Assembly (NCBI GenBank): GCA_934636425.1
Contig: CAKUAV010000027.1
Coordinates: forward strand, 1-23,319
DNA from: an uncultured Clostridia bacterium
Lineage (GTDB): Bacteria > Bacillota > Clostridia > Christensenellales > Aristaeellaceae
DNA: 23,319 nt
Direction of reading: 5' to 3'
Part shown: piece by piece, positions 7,026-15,593 of the stretch
How positions within the stretch are numbered: position 1 is the first letter of the stretch
How the letters are laid out: each line of letters opens with the position of its first letter
Program-made: the position numbers and the translations under genes
The notes under the pieces: model-generated
Databases searched by the model: none
Seen by the model: the letters and a program-made list of their open reading frames with translations, nothing else
What the model was told of the DNA's origin: nothing

Positions 7026-7958
7026 ATGCGCGGTCATGGAAAATCGCTTGCACATCGCAGGAGCCGGATCGGCGACAATCTGCAGTTTCTTCTGCTGGTT
7101 TCGCCGGCGCTGGCGCTGATGCTGCTCTTCAACTATTTTCCCATGTTTGGGACGGTCATGGCGTTTCAGAAGTTTGTGCCGGTCAAGGGCTTTCTGGGCA
7201 GCCGTTGGGTGGGGCTTAAGAATTTCGAATTCTTCTTCAAGTCAGCCGACGCGCTGCACGTCATCGGCAACACGGTCAAATACGCGCTGAGCTTCCTTGT
7301 GCTGGACAATGTCACATCCATCATACTGGCGCTCATGTTTTACTGCATGGCTTCCCGAATCGGCGTGAAGGTCTATAACACAATCGTCATACTGCCCCGC
7401 TTTATGAGCGCCGTCATCATCTCCTTTATCGTGCTGGCGCTGCTCAATGTGAAGAGCGGGCTGTTCAATCAGATCATCGTCGCGCTGGGCGGAGAGAAGA
7501 TCCAGTGGTATTCGGAGCCGAAATACTGGCCATACATATTGACGACGGTTCATGTGTGGAGCTCGGTGGGCATGGGCAGCATTTTGTACTACGCCACGCT
7601 GATGGGCGTTGACGACGCGCTGTTTGAAGCGGCGACGCTTGATGGCGCAAACAGAATGCAGCAGCTCTGGCATGTGGCTGTTCCGCATCTCGTACCGATC
7701 GTTGTCATCAAGCTGATACTGGGCATGGGCCAGATTTTTCAGGGCGATTTCGGCCTGTTCTATCAGGTTCCGCGGAACATCGGCCTGCTCTATTCGGCCA
7801 CGGACGTCATCAACACCTACACATTCCGCTATATGATAACCGGCAATCTGGAGAAGAGCACGGCCATCGGCCTGTTCCAGTCGCTTGTCGGCATGATCAT
7901 GGTTATACTGACCAACCTCGTTGTCCGCAAGGTCAGTCCCGAACAGAGCCTGTTTTAG
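7026..7958 (+). CDS. Sugar ABC transporter permease, LplB-type
   Basis: This 310-residue inner-membrane permease belongs to the CUT1 (MalF-like) branch. It has six hydrophobic helices, starting at about 19-40, and the cytoplasmic EAA loop E-A-A-T-L-D-G-A (201-208) that docks on the ATPase. The N-terminal pattern L-L-F-N-Y-F-P-M-F-G is typical of LplB/YtdP-associated permeases for oligosaccharides. I chose the ATG at 7026, 7 nt after GGAGGG; the TTG at 7020 lies too close to that site. The next permease starts 10 nt after its stop. No ATP-binding subunit is encoded nearby, so a shared MsmX-like ATPase elsewhere is expected. Confidence 0.93.
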   Translation: MRGHGKSLAHRRSRIGDNLQFLLLVSPALALMLLFNYFPMFGTVMAFQKFVPVKGFLGSRWVGLKNFEFFFKSADALHVIGNTVKYALSFLVLDNVTSIILALMFYCMASRIGVKVYNTIVILPRFMSAVIISFIVLALLNVKSGLFNQIIVALGGEKIQWYSEPKYWPYILTTVHVWSSVGMGSILYYATLMGVDDALFEAATLDGANRMQQLWHVAVPHLVPIVVIKLILGMGQIFQGDFGLFYQVPRNIGLLYSATDVINTYTFRYMITGNLEKSTAIGLFQSLVGMIMVILTNLVVRKVSPEQSLF

Positions 7959-7968
7959 GAGGAATGTT

Positions 7969-8880
7969 ATGACGCAGTCCGTTTCAGCCGCGCCGCGCCG
8001 CAAAAAACCGATTCGCCGAGCGCAGGTCATACTGCACATGGTGTTTATCATTATCTGCGCGAGCTATATTCTGCCGCTGGCGCTGACGGTCGCCATATCG
8101 TTTTCAACGCAGGCGGACATCATCAATTACGGCTATTCTCTGATTCCGCGCACATGGACGGGCGAGTCCTACCGGCTCATATTCAAAAATCCGACGCAGA
8201 TCATTGACTCCTATGCGGTGACGGCGGCGTTTTCGTTTGTGGGCATGGCGCTCATGCTGATCGTGCAGTCCAGCTGCGCCTACGCCATCAGCCGGCAGAA
8301 CTGCAGCTTCCGCAAAATCGTCACCTATCTGCTGTTTTTTACCATGCTGTTCAGCGGCGGGCTTGTGCCCAGCTATGTGGTCAACAGCAAATATCTGGGA
8401 TTGAAGAACAGCTTCTGGATCTATGTGCTGCCCACGCTGGTCAGCGCATGGAATATATTCGTCATGAGAACCAACTTCAAGCAGCTGCCCGAGGGGCTGA
8501 TCGAGGCCGCAAAAATTGACGGCGCCAGCGAAATCCGCATCTGCTATCAGATCGTCATGCCGCTGTCCGTCCCCGTGCTGGCCACGCTGGCGTTCACCTA
8601 TTTTGTGGGGCAGTGGAACTCCTGGACAACCTGCATGATCTACATTACTGATCCTAAGATGTTCTCGCTGCAATATCTTCTTCAAAAAATACTGAGCGAG
8701 GTCGAGTATCTGAAGCAGATGGTCGCCGAAGGAATGTTCTCAGAAGCCCAGCTGGACATTTCGACGGACTCTCTGACCTATGCGATGGCCATGGTGGCGG
8801 CGGGCCCCGTGCTGGTGCTTTTTCCGCTGTTCCAGAAATACTTCGTCAAAGGCATGACGATCGGCTCGATCAAGGGCTGA
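7969..8880 (+). CDS. Sugar ABC transporter permease, LplC/YtcP-type
   Basis: The second CUT1 permease has 303 residues, a MalG-like layout with six membrane segments, and the EAA loop E-A-A-K-I-D-G-A (179-186). It would pair with the preceding permease to form the membrane channel. The ATG at 7969 follows AGGAGG by 5 nt, and that ribosome binding site overlaps the end of the upstream gene, so translation is probably coupled. The frame stays open further upstream to 7921, but that part lies inside the preceding gene. The C-terminal F-V-K-G-M-T-I-G-S-I-K-G is the standard end of this family. Confidence 0.93.
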   Translation: MTQSVSAAPRRKKPIRRAQVILHMVFIIICASYILPLALTVAISFSTQADIINYGYSLIPRTWTGESYRLIFKNPTQIIDSYAVTAAFSFVGMALMLIVQSSCAYAISRQNCSFRKIVTYLLFFTMLFSGGLVPSYVVNSKYLGLKNSFWIYVLPTLVSAWNIFVMRTNFKQLPEGLIEAAKIDGASEIRICYQIVMPLSVPVLATLAFTYFVGQWNSWTTCMIYITDPKMFSLQYLLQKILSEVEYLKQMVAEGMFSEAQLDISTDSLTYAMAMVAAGPVLVLFPLFQKYFVKGMTIGSIKG

Positions 8881-8942
8881 CTATGTCGTTGTCTGACAGA
8901 CCCGTCGAGGTCTTCGGATAGATAGAAAGGGAGGTATAATCT

Positions 8943-10484
8943 ATGAAGAGAACTCTGGCACTGGCTCTGGCCATACTCCTGGCGCTCGGCGCGGCGTCCA
9001 TGACGGCGAATGCGGAAGCGGACAAGGTCAATCTTGTCTATTACTACGCCGGCAACGGTCAGCAGCAGGACACTCAGCTGGTCAACGATGCGGTCAATGC
9101 GAAGCTGGCCGAGACGGCGGGCATGGAGCACGTTTCCGTCACGCTGAAGCCCGAAATCGGCGGCGAATACAATCAGAAGCTCACGCTGGCTCTGACTGCC
9201 GGCGAGCAGATTGACATCGTGTCGCTCTACAAAGCGCACAACAACTACTACGATGAATTCATCAATGGCACATACATCTGCCTCGACGACTACATGAGCC
9301 TGATTCCCGATACCGTTGAGGCGCTGCCTGAGTGGATCATGGGCTACGGCAAGATGGACGGCAGGCAGTACTACATTCCCACCTATCAGCAGAACGCCAT
9401 CATGTTCAACCTCTACATTCCCACCGAGTATCTGCCCTATATTGCGGACGGCAGCAAGGACACCGCCCGCAGGATACTCTCGAGCGGCACATATGAGGAA
9501 AAGTTCGACATGCTGACCGACTATGTGCTGGCCGTGCGCGCGGCGTTTCCGGATCGCAACTCCTATGCGGGTTCCTTCGTCAGCCTGGTTGAGCAGCAGG
9601 GTCTGGGCCGCGCCTTCGACGTGGTGTACACCAGCATGCCCCGCCCGGTCGAGATTGATTCTGAAACCCATGAGGTGAAGGAATTCTATTCCACCGATCT
9701 GTGCAGGCTGGCCGTTCAGAAGACTGCCGAGAACTATGCGGCCGGCCTGATCCCCGAGGACATTCTGACCACCACGGACGGATATTCCATGAAAGACGGC
9801 GGCTTGAACAATGCCGTTATATTTGAATGGGGTCAGGGTGTGGGCGACGAGGCCACGCTGGAAGGCCTGGCGACCAGCGCTTACGGCTGCGATATGACGG
9901 TCATCAATTCCTCTGATTTCTACTTCCTGGGCATGAACTATGCGGCCGCCGGCAACGCTGTCACAGTGACGTGCGAGCATCCTGAGGAGGCGGTCAGGTT
10001 CATTGATCTGCTCTGCACGCCGAAGGGCAAGGAGGTCTACAACACGCTGGTCTACGGCATAGAGGGCACTCACTACGAGAAGATTGACGACAACCACATC
10101 CGTACATTTGAGTACGACGGCACTCAGGGCGGCGCGTCGACCACCTATGCGGCATGGAAATGGAACATCGGCAACACATTCAACGCCTATCTCAATCAGG
10201 GCTGCGCCGAAGGCACCAACGAGTATATCCTCGACGTCATGCACGGCTCCATGGCGAAGCCCTCTGATCTGATTGGCATGGTGTGGGACACCACGCCCGT
10301 CGAGAGCGAGCTGGCTCAGATGATGGCCGTTCAGAAGGAATACTACGAGGGCCTGAAGTCCGGCGTCAAGGGCGCCGACTGGGAAGCCTACTTCAACGAG
10401 TATGTGGCCAAGCTGGAAAGCGCCGGCGTCGCCGATGTGGTCGCCTGCCTGCAGGGTCAGGTCGACGAATTCCTCGGCAGGTAA
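8943..10484 (+). CDS. Extracellular sugar-binding protein, LplA-like
   Basis: This 513-residue protein is the substrate-binding part of the transporter encoded just upstream. It has a signal peptide (K-R start, hydrophobic 4-19) with a probable signal peptidase I site after A-N-A (residue 24). The mature part has the family pattern of LplA/YtcQ binding proteins: a leading Asn/Leu/Val/Tyr strand, the T-A-G-E-Q-I-D motif at about 85-91, and a C-terminal half resembling DUF3502. There is no lipobox cysteine anywhere in the signal region, although most Gram-positive binding proteins are lipoproteins. The ATG follows AAAGGGAGG by 8 nt. A 62-nt gap separates it from the permease gene. The ligand is unknown, probably the glycan handled by the GH2 enzyme next door. 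Confidence 0.9.
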   Translation: MKRTLALALAILLALGAASMTANAEADKVNLVYYYAGNGQQQDTQLVNDAVNAKLAETAGMEHVSVTLKPEIGGEYNQKLTLALTAGEQIDIVSLYKAHNNYYDEFINGTYICLDDYMSLIPDTVEALPEWIMGYGKMDGRQYYIPTYQQNAIMFNLYIPTEYLPYIADGSKDTARRILSSGTYEEKFDMLTDYVLAVRAAFPDRNSYAGSFVSLVEQQGLGRAFDVVYTSMPRPVEIDSETHEVKEFYSTDLCRLAVQKTAENYAAGLIPEDILTTTDGYSMKDGGLNNAVIFEWGQGVGDEATLEGLATSAYGCDMTVINSSDFYFLGMNYAAAGNAVTVTCEHPEEAVRFIDLLCTPKGKEVYNTLVYGIEGTHYEKIDDNHIRTFEYDGTQGGASTTYAAWKWNIGNTFNAYLNQGCAEGTNEYILDVMHGSMAKPSDLIGMVWDTTPVESELAQMMAVQKEYYEGLKSGVKGADWEAYFNEYVAKLESAGVADVVACLQGQVDEFLGR

Positions 10485-10552
10485 CGGACAGTCTTTGCGC
10501 AAAGCGGGGGGAACTGCGGTTTCCCTCGCTTTCTCTGGAAAGGAAGGGGAGC

Positions 10553-13315
10553 ATGGAGACGATCAGCCTGAACGGCCTATGGAAGGCCAAAATTGATCCG
10601 GAAAATGTGGGCATGGCTCAGAAGTGGGCGGAAAGGCCGCTCGATACGGATATGACGGTTTCTGTTCCGGGCTGCATTCAACAGGTAAAGGCGCTGGCGC
10701 CGGCCTACCCGCCCGCACAGGGGCAGCAGTCCGGCTATATCGGCACATGGTTTGCGGAGACGGAGTTCTTCCTGCCCTCTGTGGACAGGCACGCCTATCT
10801 GAGATTCGACGGCGTCAATCCGGCCTGCCATCTCTTTGTCAATGGCCGATATGCGGGCAGCCATGCGCACATTGTCTGCCCGTGGGAGACGGATGTGACT
10901 CAATGGGTGCATGAGGGGAAAAACCGCGTGACCGTGGCGGTGACGGAGGAAAATCGCGCGCTGTACAGCGGCTCCGCCTTTATGGGCAGGTGGTCGGGCG
11001 TTTATGGGAGCGTTTCGCTCACGCTGACAGGCGCTGTGAGGCTGACCGATCTCTGTCTGACCGAAAGGGGCGCGTTCGGCACGGCGGCCAATCACGGCGA
11101 CCGCCCCTTTAAGGGGACGATACGCGTCAGCGTCGAGGATGCCGAAGGTCAGACGGAGGTTTCTCTCGCGGCGGGAGAGAGCGGCGCCTTCTTTGCGGCT
11201 CTGGACACGGCGTCCGTGACGCGCTGGTACGATGACGATCCCCGATTGGTTGAAGTGAAGTTCGACTGCGACGGCGACGTGACAGTGCTGCGCACCGGCC
11301 TGAGAACGCTGGCTGCGAAGGACGGACGGATTCTGCTGAACGGGCGGCCGCTGTTTGTGGCGGGCGCGGGCGAGGAATTTGTTTCGGTTCAGATTTCGTC
11401 CAGGACGGATGAAAAGCTCATTCGGCAGCGCTTTAAGGCGATGAAGGATTACGGGTTTAACTTCGCGCGCTATCACACGCATTTCCCGACGGAAGAGGAA
11501 ATGGCGATTGCCGACGAGATGGGCGTACTTTTGGACGCGGAGTTTGGTCTGGTTTCGAATTTCCACAAGATGGAGCCGATCGAGAAGGCGTTTGATATGC
11601 TGCCCGAGTATGTGCGCCACACGCGCAATCATCCCTCGATGATGATATACTGCCTGGGCAATGAGGGCAGCCAGCTGATGATTGAAAGCGAGACGGAGCG
11701 CAGCCGCGCCCGCATGGGATACGGCATTGTCAGGGCGAACACTGAAAACCAGTTCTGCATCACCTGCTTCGGCAATCAGGGCGAGCTGCCCGAGATGGAA
11801 AACGACATTGAAACGCCGCATCTGTGGAGCGACAACTTTCTCGTGGCCTATGACGGACTGAGCCGCGTGCCGTGGGACGTCCTGGCCAGAACCACGCTGG
11901 GCAGGCCGTGCGTGCTCCATGAGTACGGCAAGTTTGGCGTGTGGCCCGATATTCGCGATCAGCGCTGCGTCAATGACCTGGGCTGGATGAAGACGGATTT
12001 TGCCGATCAGGCCCATGAATCGCTGACCGAGAAGGGCAGGGGCGACTGGGAGACGCTGTTCGTGAAAACGTCGCGCAGGCTGGCGCAGATCCATACGCGC
12101 GTTGCTCTGGAGGAGGCGCGCCGCCAGCCCTGCCTGAGCGGCTATGTGCTGTGGAGCTTCTTCAGAGAACTGCAGCGCAGCACGGGCCTTTGCGACGACA
12201 CGGGCACAGCGTACGATCACGATCCCGCCGTATTCGCCGGCGGCTGCAACGCCGACGTGGCGATATTGATGGATCGCGGCTTCCAGCGCCGCGCGCTGCC
12301 CTGCCATATACCGCAGACCGTCACATTGACGCTGTCGAATTTTTCGCGCGCGGCCGTGGAGGGGCGGCTTTGCGTCCGGCTGACGGACGGCGAGACGGTG
12401 ATTGCCGAGGGTGAGGAGGCGGTGCGCGCAGCCTGCGGCGAAACAAAGCCCGTTTACAGCCTGACATTCACGGTTCCCGCGTCCGCGCACTGGCACAAGC
12501 TGCGGCTGAGCGCCGCGCTCAGAGGCAGCCGCAATGCGTGGGATTTCTGGGCGTTCGATCCGATCCCCAGCGCCGACAAGCCTCTTCTGCACATCAAAAA
12601 TGAGGACACGCTCGCCGCGCTTCGAGAGGTTTTTCCGTCGGCCTGCACGCTGCAGGACGCCGATTCGATATTAATCGGCTGCCGCAGCTGGGCGCATCCC
12701 GCGCTGGCGCGCACGGCTCTGACACTCGGGCGTGTTGTGATTGCGGATGAGCCGGACGGCGTGGTCAGAGAGATACTGGGCGGCGGGGGCAGCGTCATTT
12801 TGCTGGACAGCGGCCGCTTCCCCGAAAGATGGTACAATCCATGCGCCATTGCTCAGCTGGGCGCCAGAGACAGCGGACGATTCTATACGTCGTTCCGCGC
12901 CGGCTGGCACGCGGGCAATCTGACGAACGTCGTGCTTGAAAACGCCATACTGGGCGATTTTCCCCATGACGGGTATTGCGATCTGCTCTATTACGACATG
13001 CTTCAGGGCGCGCGCGGCCTGAACGCTGCGGGTGTTTCGGCGGATCTGTCTGCGGCGCTGGAGCCGGTTATTTTTGCGGCGGCAAAAGTCGCCTTTACCG
13101 CTCCGAGGCAGGCTGCGGTTCAGGATCCCAACGCCGTCAGGGAGCAGAAAGCCGGCGGCGCGCGCACATTTGACTGGATGGAGCAGGACTATCTGCTGGT
13201 TTCTCCAAGGCTGTGCGTCACATCGCTCAGGCTGACGCGGGATGTGGCCGGCAGAAGCCTCATCGGTCTGCTCGTCAAAAATATGCAGGGGAGCGGACGC
13301 GCTGAGGACGGCTGA
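10553..13315 (+). CDS. Glycoside hydrolase family 2 protein, cytoplasmic
   Basis: The 920-residue protein has the GH2 order: jelly-roll sugar-binding domain (about 1-160), immunoglobulin-like domain (about 160-250) and TIM barrel (about 255-560). The acid/base is E371 in C-L-G-N-E-G and the nucleophile probably E457 in L-H-E-Y-G. It would release a beta-linked sugar (galactose, glucuronate or mannose type) by retention. Residues about 680-815 look like a flavodoxin or glutamine-amidotransferase-like fold (I-L-G-G-G-G-S-V-I-L-L at 741-751), ending in G-D-F-P-H-D-G-Y-C-D, an unusual extra domain. There is no signal peptide, so it acts on imported oligosaccharide. The ATG at 10553 has GGAAGGGGAG directly upstream; the frame is open further 5' only because it overlaps the binding protein gene in another frame. 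It is last in the operon. The exact activity is not determinable. Confidence 0.88.
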   Translation: METISLNGLWKAKIDPENVGMAQKWAERPLDTDMTVSVPGCIQQVKALAPAYPPAQGQQSGYIGTWFAETEFFLPSVDRHAYLRFDGVNPACHLFVNGRYAGSHAHIVCPWETDVTQWVHEGKNRVTVAVTEENRALYSGSAFMGRWSGVYGSVSLTLTGAVRLTDLCLTERGAFGTAANHGDRPFKGTIRVSVEDAEGQTEVSLAAGESGAFFAALDTASVTRWYDDDPRLVEVKFDCDGDVTVLRTGLRTLAAKDGRILLNGRPLFVAGAGEEFVSVQISSRTDEKLIRQRFKAMKDYGFNFARYHTHFPTEEEMAIADEMGVLLDAEFGLVSNFHKMEPIEKAFDMLPEYVRHTRNHPSMMIYCLGNEGSQLMIESETERSRARMGYGIVRANTENQFCITCFGNQGELPEMENDIETPHLWSDNFLVAYDGLSRVPWDVLARTTLGRPCVLHEYGKFGVWPDIRDQRCVNDLGWMKTDFADQAHESLTEKGRGDWETLFVKTSRRLAQIHTRVALEEARRQPCLSGYVLWSFFRELQRSTGLCDDTGTAYDHDPAVFAGGCNADVAILMDRGFQRRALPCHIPQTVTLTLSNFSRAAVEGRLCVRLTDGETVIAEGEEAVRAACGETKPVYSLTFTVPASAHWHKLRLSAALRGSRNAWDFWAFDPIPSADKPLLHIKNEDTLAALREVFPSACTLQDADSILIGCRSWAHPALARTALTLGRVVIADEPDGVVREILGGGGSVILLDSGRFPERWYNPCAIAQLGARDSGRFYTSFRAGWHAGNLTNVVLENAILGDFPHDGYCDLLYYDMLQGARGLNAAGVSADLSAALEPVIFAAAKVAFTAPRQAAVQDPNAVREQKAGGARTFDWMEQDYLLVSPRLCVTSLRLTRDVAGRSLIGLLVKNMQGSGRAEDG

Positions 13316-13434
13316 TGCGCGCTCTGGCTTGCGACAGGCCGCCATATCTCTTAAGCGAGAGCCGATCGAAAGCGGGGCAGTCGCTCCGGGGGCACAGCGA
13401 GGCTGCGATCTGAAGCCGCGCGGGAGACGTTCCG

Positions 13435-13568
13435 CTCATCCACCCGCCTGAGAGCGATCTCGGGCGGGCGTTTTTTATACTCGAGTGGCGAAAACACGCG
13501 TTTCAGCGCCGGAAGCCGCGCGTTCATGCGCTCGGGGCTCGGGCGGCATTCTCGTATGAAATGGAAAA
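13435..13568 (+). repeat. 134-nt dispersed repeat, copy 2 (after GH2)
   Basis: This is the partner of the copy directly behind ssrA (1894-2027), in the same orientation. It has the same identical 41-nt 5' module and 65-nt 3' module, and a different 28-nt centre. The 120 nt before it (13316-13434) show no feature I recognise. Confidence 0.9.
13443..13476 (+). terminator. Terminator of the transporter/GH2 operon
   Basis: It has the same 11-bp stem and GCGA loop as the ssrA terminator (13443-13453 with 13458-13468), here followed by CG and six T's. It lies 128 nt after the GH2 stop codon and is the first strong terminator behind the operon. Confidence 0.9.
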
Positions 13569-13599
13569 ACGCCGTCATGCGTTCGCGTTCGGGCGGCGC

Positions 13600-14310
13600 G
13601 CGTCGGCGCGACAGTGAACAGCTGCCTGCCGATGAGCGCGCCGGCGCGGAAAACCGGGGCGCATGCGGAAAAGGCTGCGGCGAATCGGCCTGCTGAAGCG
13701 CTGCCCATGACTGCCGTTTCGGAGCGCGTCTCGGCGCTTTTCGGGGGCGCAATTCAGCGCTTTTCTCTGTGCATTTTGCCTTTTGCAGGGGGTCACTGCG
13801 CTTTGTTCTGAGGCGGAGCGCGCGGTGAAACCGTTCCCGGGCGGCGCGCCCGCGAACGGCGCTTCGACGCGGGAAACCGGTGCGCGTGTGGGAAATACTG
13901 CGGCGAATCGGCCTGCTGAAGCGCTGCCCATGACTGGCGATTCGGAGCGCGTCTCGGCGCTTTTCTCTGTGCTTTTCGCCTTTTACATGGGATTTCCCGG
14001 TTTTAAGCTGCGGCTGCGATTTGTTCCAAAGCGGAGCGCGCAGTGAAACCGTTCACGGGCGGCGCGCGCCTGCGAACGGCGCTTCGGCGCTGCGAACCGG
14101 TGCGCGTGTGGAAAATACTGCGGCGAATCGGCCTGCTGAAGCGCTGCCCATGACTGCCGTTTCGGAGCGCGTCTCGGCGCTTTTCGGGGGCGCAATTCAG
14201 CGCTTTTCTCTGTGCATTTTGCCTTTTGCAGGGGGTCACTGCGCTTTGTTCTGAGGCGGAGCGCGGTGAAACCGTTTCCGGGCGGCGCGCGCCCGCGAAC
14301 GGCGCGGAGA
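13600..14310. repeat. Tandem repeat family A, about 220-bp units
   Basis: The landmark GCGGCGAATCGGCCTGCTGA begins at 13677, 13900 and 14120, giving periods of 223 and 220. The units at 13677 and 14120 are identical for about 145 nt. The middle unit lacks 23 nt exactly between two copies of GCGCTTTTC, the mark of a slippage deletion. Part of a further unit ends near 14310, and diverged sequence before 13677 may be an older unit. Short frames recur in the units, but none has a ribosome binding site. The array fills the gap between the GH2 operon and sbcD. Confidence 0.88.
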
Positions 14311-14378
14311 ATGGAGACTGGCTGACCATACCTTCTCATATTATTCCGAACACACGCGCGATTTTTTGCCCGGCGCTC

Positions 14379-14408
14379 TTGATTCGCACAGGCGGGGCGG
14401 TGTATAAT
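14379..14408 (+). promoter_or_regulatory. Promoter of sbcDC
   Basis: TTGATT (14379-14384) and a perfect TATAAT (14403-14408) with 18-nt spacing lie 37 nt before the sbcD start codon, just outside the repeat array. Confidence 0.75.
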
Positions 14409-14444
14409 ACAAATATAAGCGATTAAACAACAGGATGTGAGATT

Positions 14445-15593
14445 ATGCGCATTGTCCATCTGGCCGACCTGCACATCGGCCGCTCGCTCGCCGAGTTCAG
14501 CCTGATAGAGCTTCAAAAGGAGATTCTGGGTCAGATCATAGACTATATCCGCGTTAGCGATGTGGATGCGGTGGTCATCGCCGGCGACGTCTACGACCGC
14601 GCCGCGCCCTCCATACAGGCCGTCAATCTGCTGGACGGCTTTTTGACGCTGCTCTCTCAGCTGGGCAAGCCCGTCTTGCTCATCGCGGGCAATCACGATT
14701 CGCCCGAGCGGCTGTCGTTTTTAAGCCCCCTGCTCGAGCGCAGCGGCGTGTATATCGCCGGCGATTACCGGCTGGGTCAGCCGCCCGTGACGCTGCGCGA
14801 CGCATTCGGGCCGGTCAACTTTTATCTGCTGCCGTTCTTCAGGCCGGGGCATATCCGCGCGCAGGCCGGGGGCGAGCTGATATCGGGTTATGACGACGCG
14901 GTGCGCTGCGCCATAAGGCACATGAACGTCAGGCCGGACGAGCGCAACGTGCTGGTGGCGCATCAGTTCGTGAGCGCGGGCGGCGCCATGCCGCTCAGGT
15001 CTGATTCCGAGATGATATTCGTCGGCGGCACGGAGCTGGTGAGCGCCGAGTCGGTGGACGGCTTTGACTATGTCGCGCTGGGGCATCTGCATCAGGCGCA
15101 GCGCGTGGGCAGCGAGTTTGTGCGCTATGCCGGCGCGCCGCTCAAGTATGCGCTGGGCGAGTCGGCCTCGCTCAAGAGCTTTGCCGTGGTCGATCTCTAT
15201 TCGAAGGGCGAGACGCGCGTGCAGCTGGTGCCCATCAGGCCGTCCATAGACCTGCGCATGGAGCGCGGAAAGCTGGAGGAGCTGCTGGACAGGCCCGCGT
15301 CCGACCGAGACGGCGACTTTATCGAGGTGCGCCTGACCGACGAGCAGCCCGTTTTCGACGCCATGCAGCGCCTGCGCGCGCGCTATCCCCGCGTGGTCAG
15401 CGTGCGCCGGGAGGGCGATATGCGCGCCGCGCGTCCGTCCGGGCCGCTGTCCGCATCGCGGCGCATACGGCGCGACCCCATGGGCGTGTTCGCGCGCTTC
15501 TATGAGGAGGCCGCCGGCCAGCCGCTCACCGACGCGGAAATCGAGGACGTAAAGAGCGCGCTCGCCGAGGCGCGGGAGGAGGAAAACGCATGA
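14445..15593 (+). CDS. sbcD: Exonuclease subunit SbcD
   Basis: SbcD is the Mre11-like nuclease of the SbcCD complex, which cuts DNA hairpins and protein-blocked ends. The 382-residue protein shows all metal-site motifs of the calcineurin-like phosphoesterase fold: D8 and H10 (D-L-H-I-G), D48 (G-D-V-Y-D-R), N83-H84 (G-N-H-D-S), H173 (V-A-H-Q) and H214/H216 (G-H-L-H-Q). The capping and SbcC-binding region follows to the C-terminus. The ATG has a modest site, AGGATGTGAG, upstream. Its stop codon overlaps the sbcC start in ATGA, so the subunits are translationally coupled, as is usual for this pair. Confidence 0.97.
   Translation: MRIVHLADLHIGRSLAEFSLIELQKEILGQIIDYIRVSDVDAVVIAGDVYDRAAPSIQAVNLLDGFLTLLSQLGKPVLLIAGNHDSPERLSFLSPLLERSGVYIAGDYRLGQPPVTLRDAFGPVNFYLLPFFRPGHIRAQAGGELISGYDDAVRCAIRHMNVRPDERNVLVAHQFVSAGGAMPLRSDSEMIFVGGTELVSAESVDGFDYVALGHLHQAQRVGSEFVRYAGAPLKYALGESASLKSFAVVDLYSKGETRVQLVPIRPSIDLRMERGKLEELLDRPASDRDGDFIEVRLTDEQPVFDAMQRLRARYPRVVSVRREGDMRAARPSGPLSASRRIRRDPMGVFARFYEEAAGQPLTDAEIEDVKSALAEAREEENA

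Noticed and set aside
8778..10502. 574-codon minus-strand frame
   Set aside because: Antisense to the binding protein gene and the end of the permease gene; no recognisable domain and no start signal.
10283..10552. 90-codon N-terminal extension of the GH2 frame
   Set aside because: It overlaps the binding protein gene in another frame. The extension is Arg-rich and unlike GH2, while the ATG at 10553 has a strong ribosome binding site.
10577..12592. 671-codon minus-strand frame
   Set aside because: Antisense to the GH2 catalytic region, which is clearly coding on the plus strand.
1894..13568. Prophage or integrative island with att sites at tmRNA
   Set aside because: The repeated sequence starts after the tmRNA 3' end and does not duplicate the T-arm or acceptor stem, and no integrase gene is present. 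I keep only the weaker statement that the locus is bracketed.
13614..14254. Recurring 65-87-codon frames in family A
   Set aside because: They recur only because the repeat recurs; the frames lack start signals, and the middle unit changes the reading frame after its deletion.
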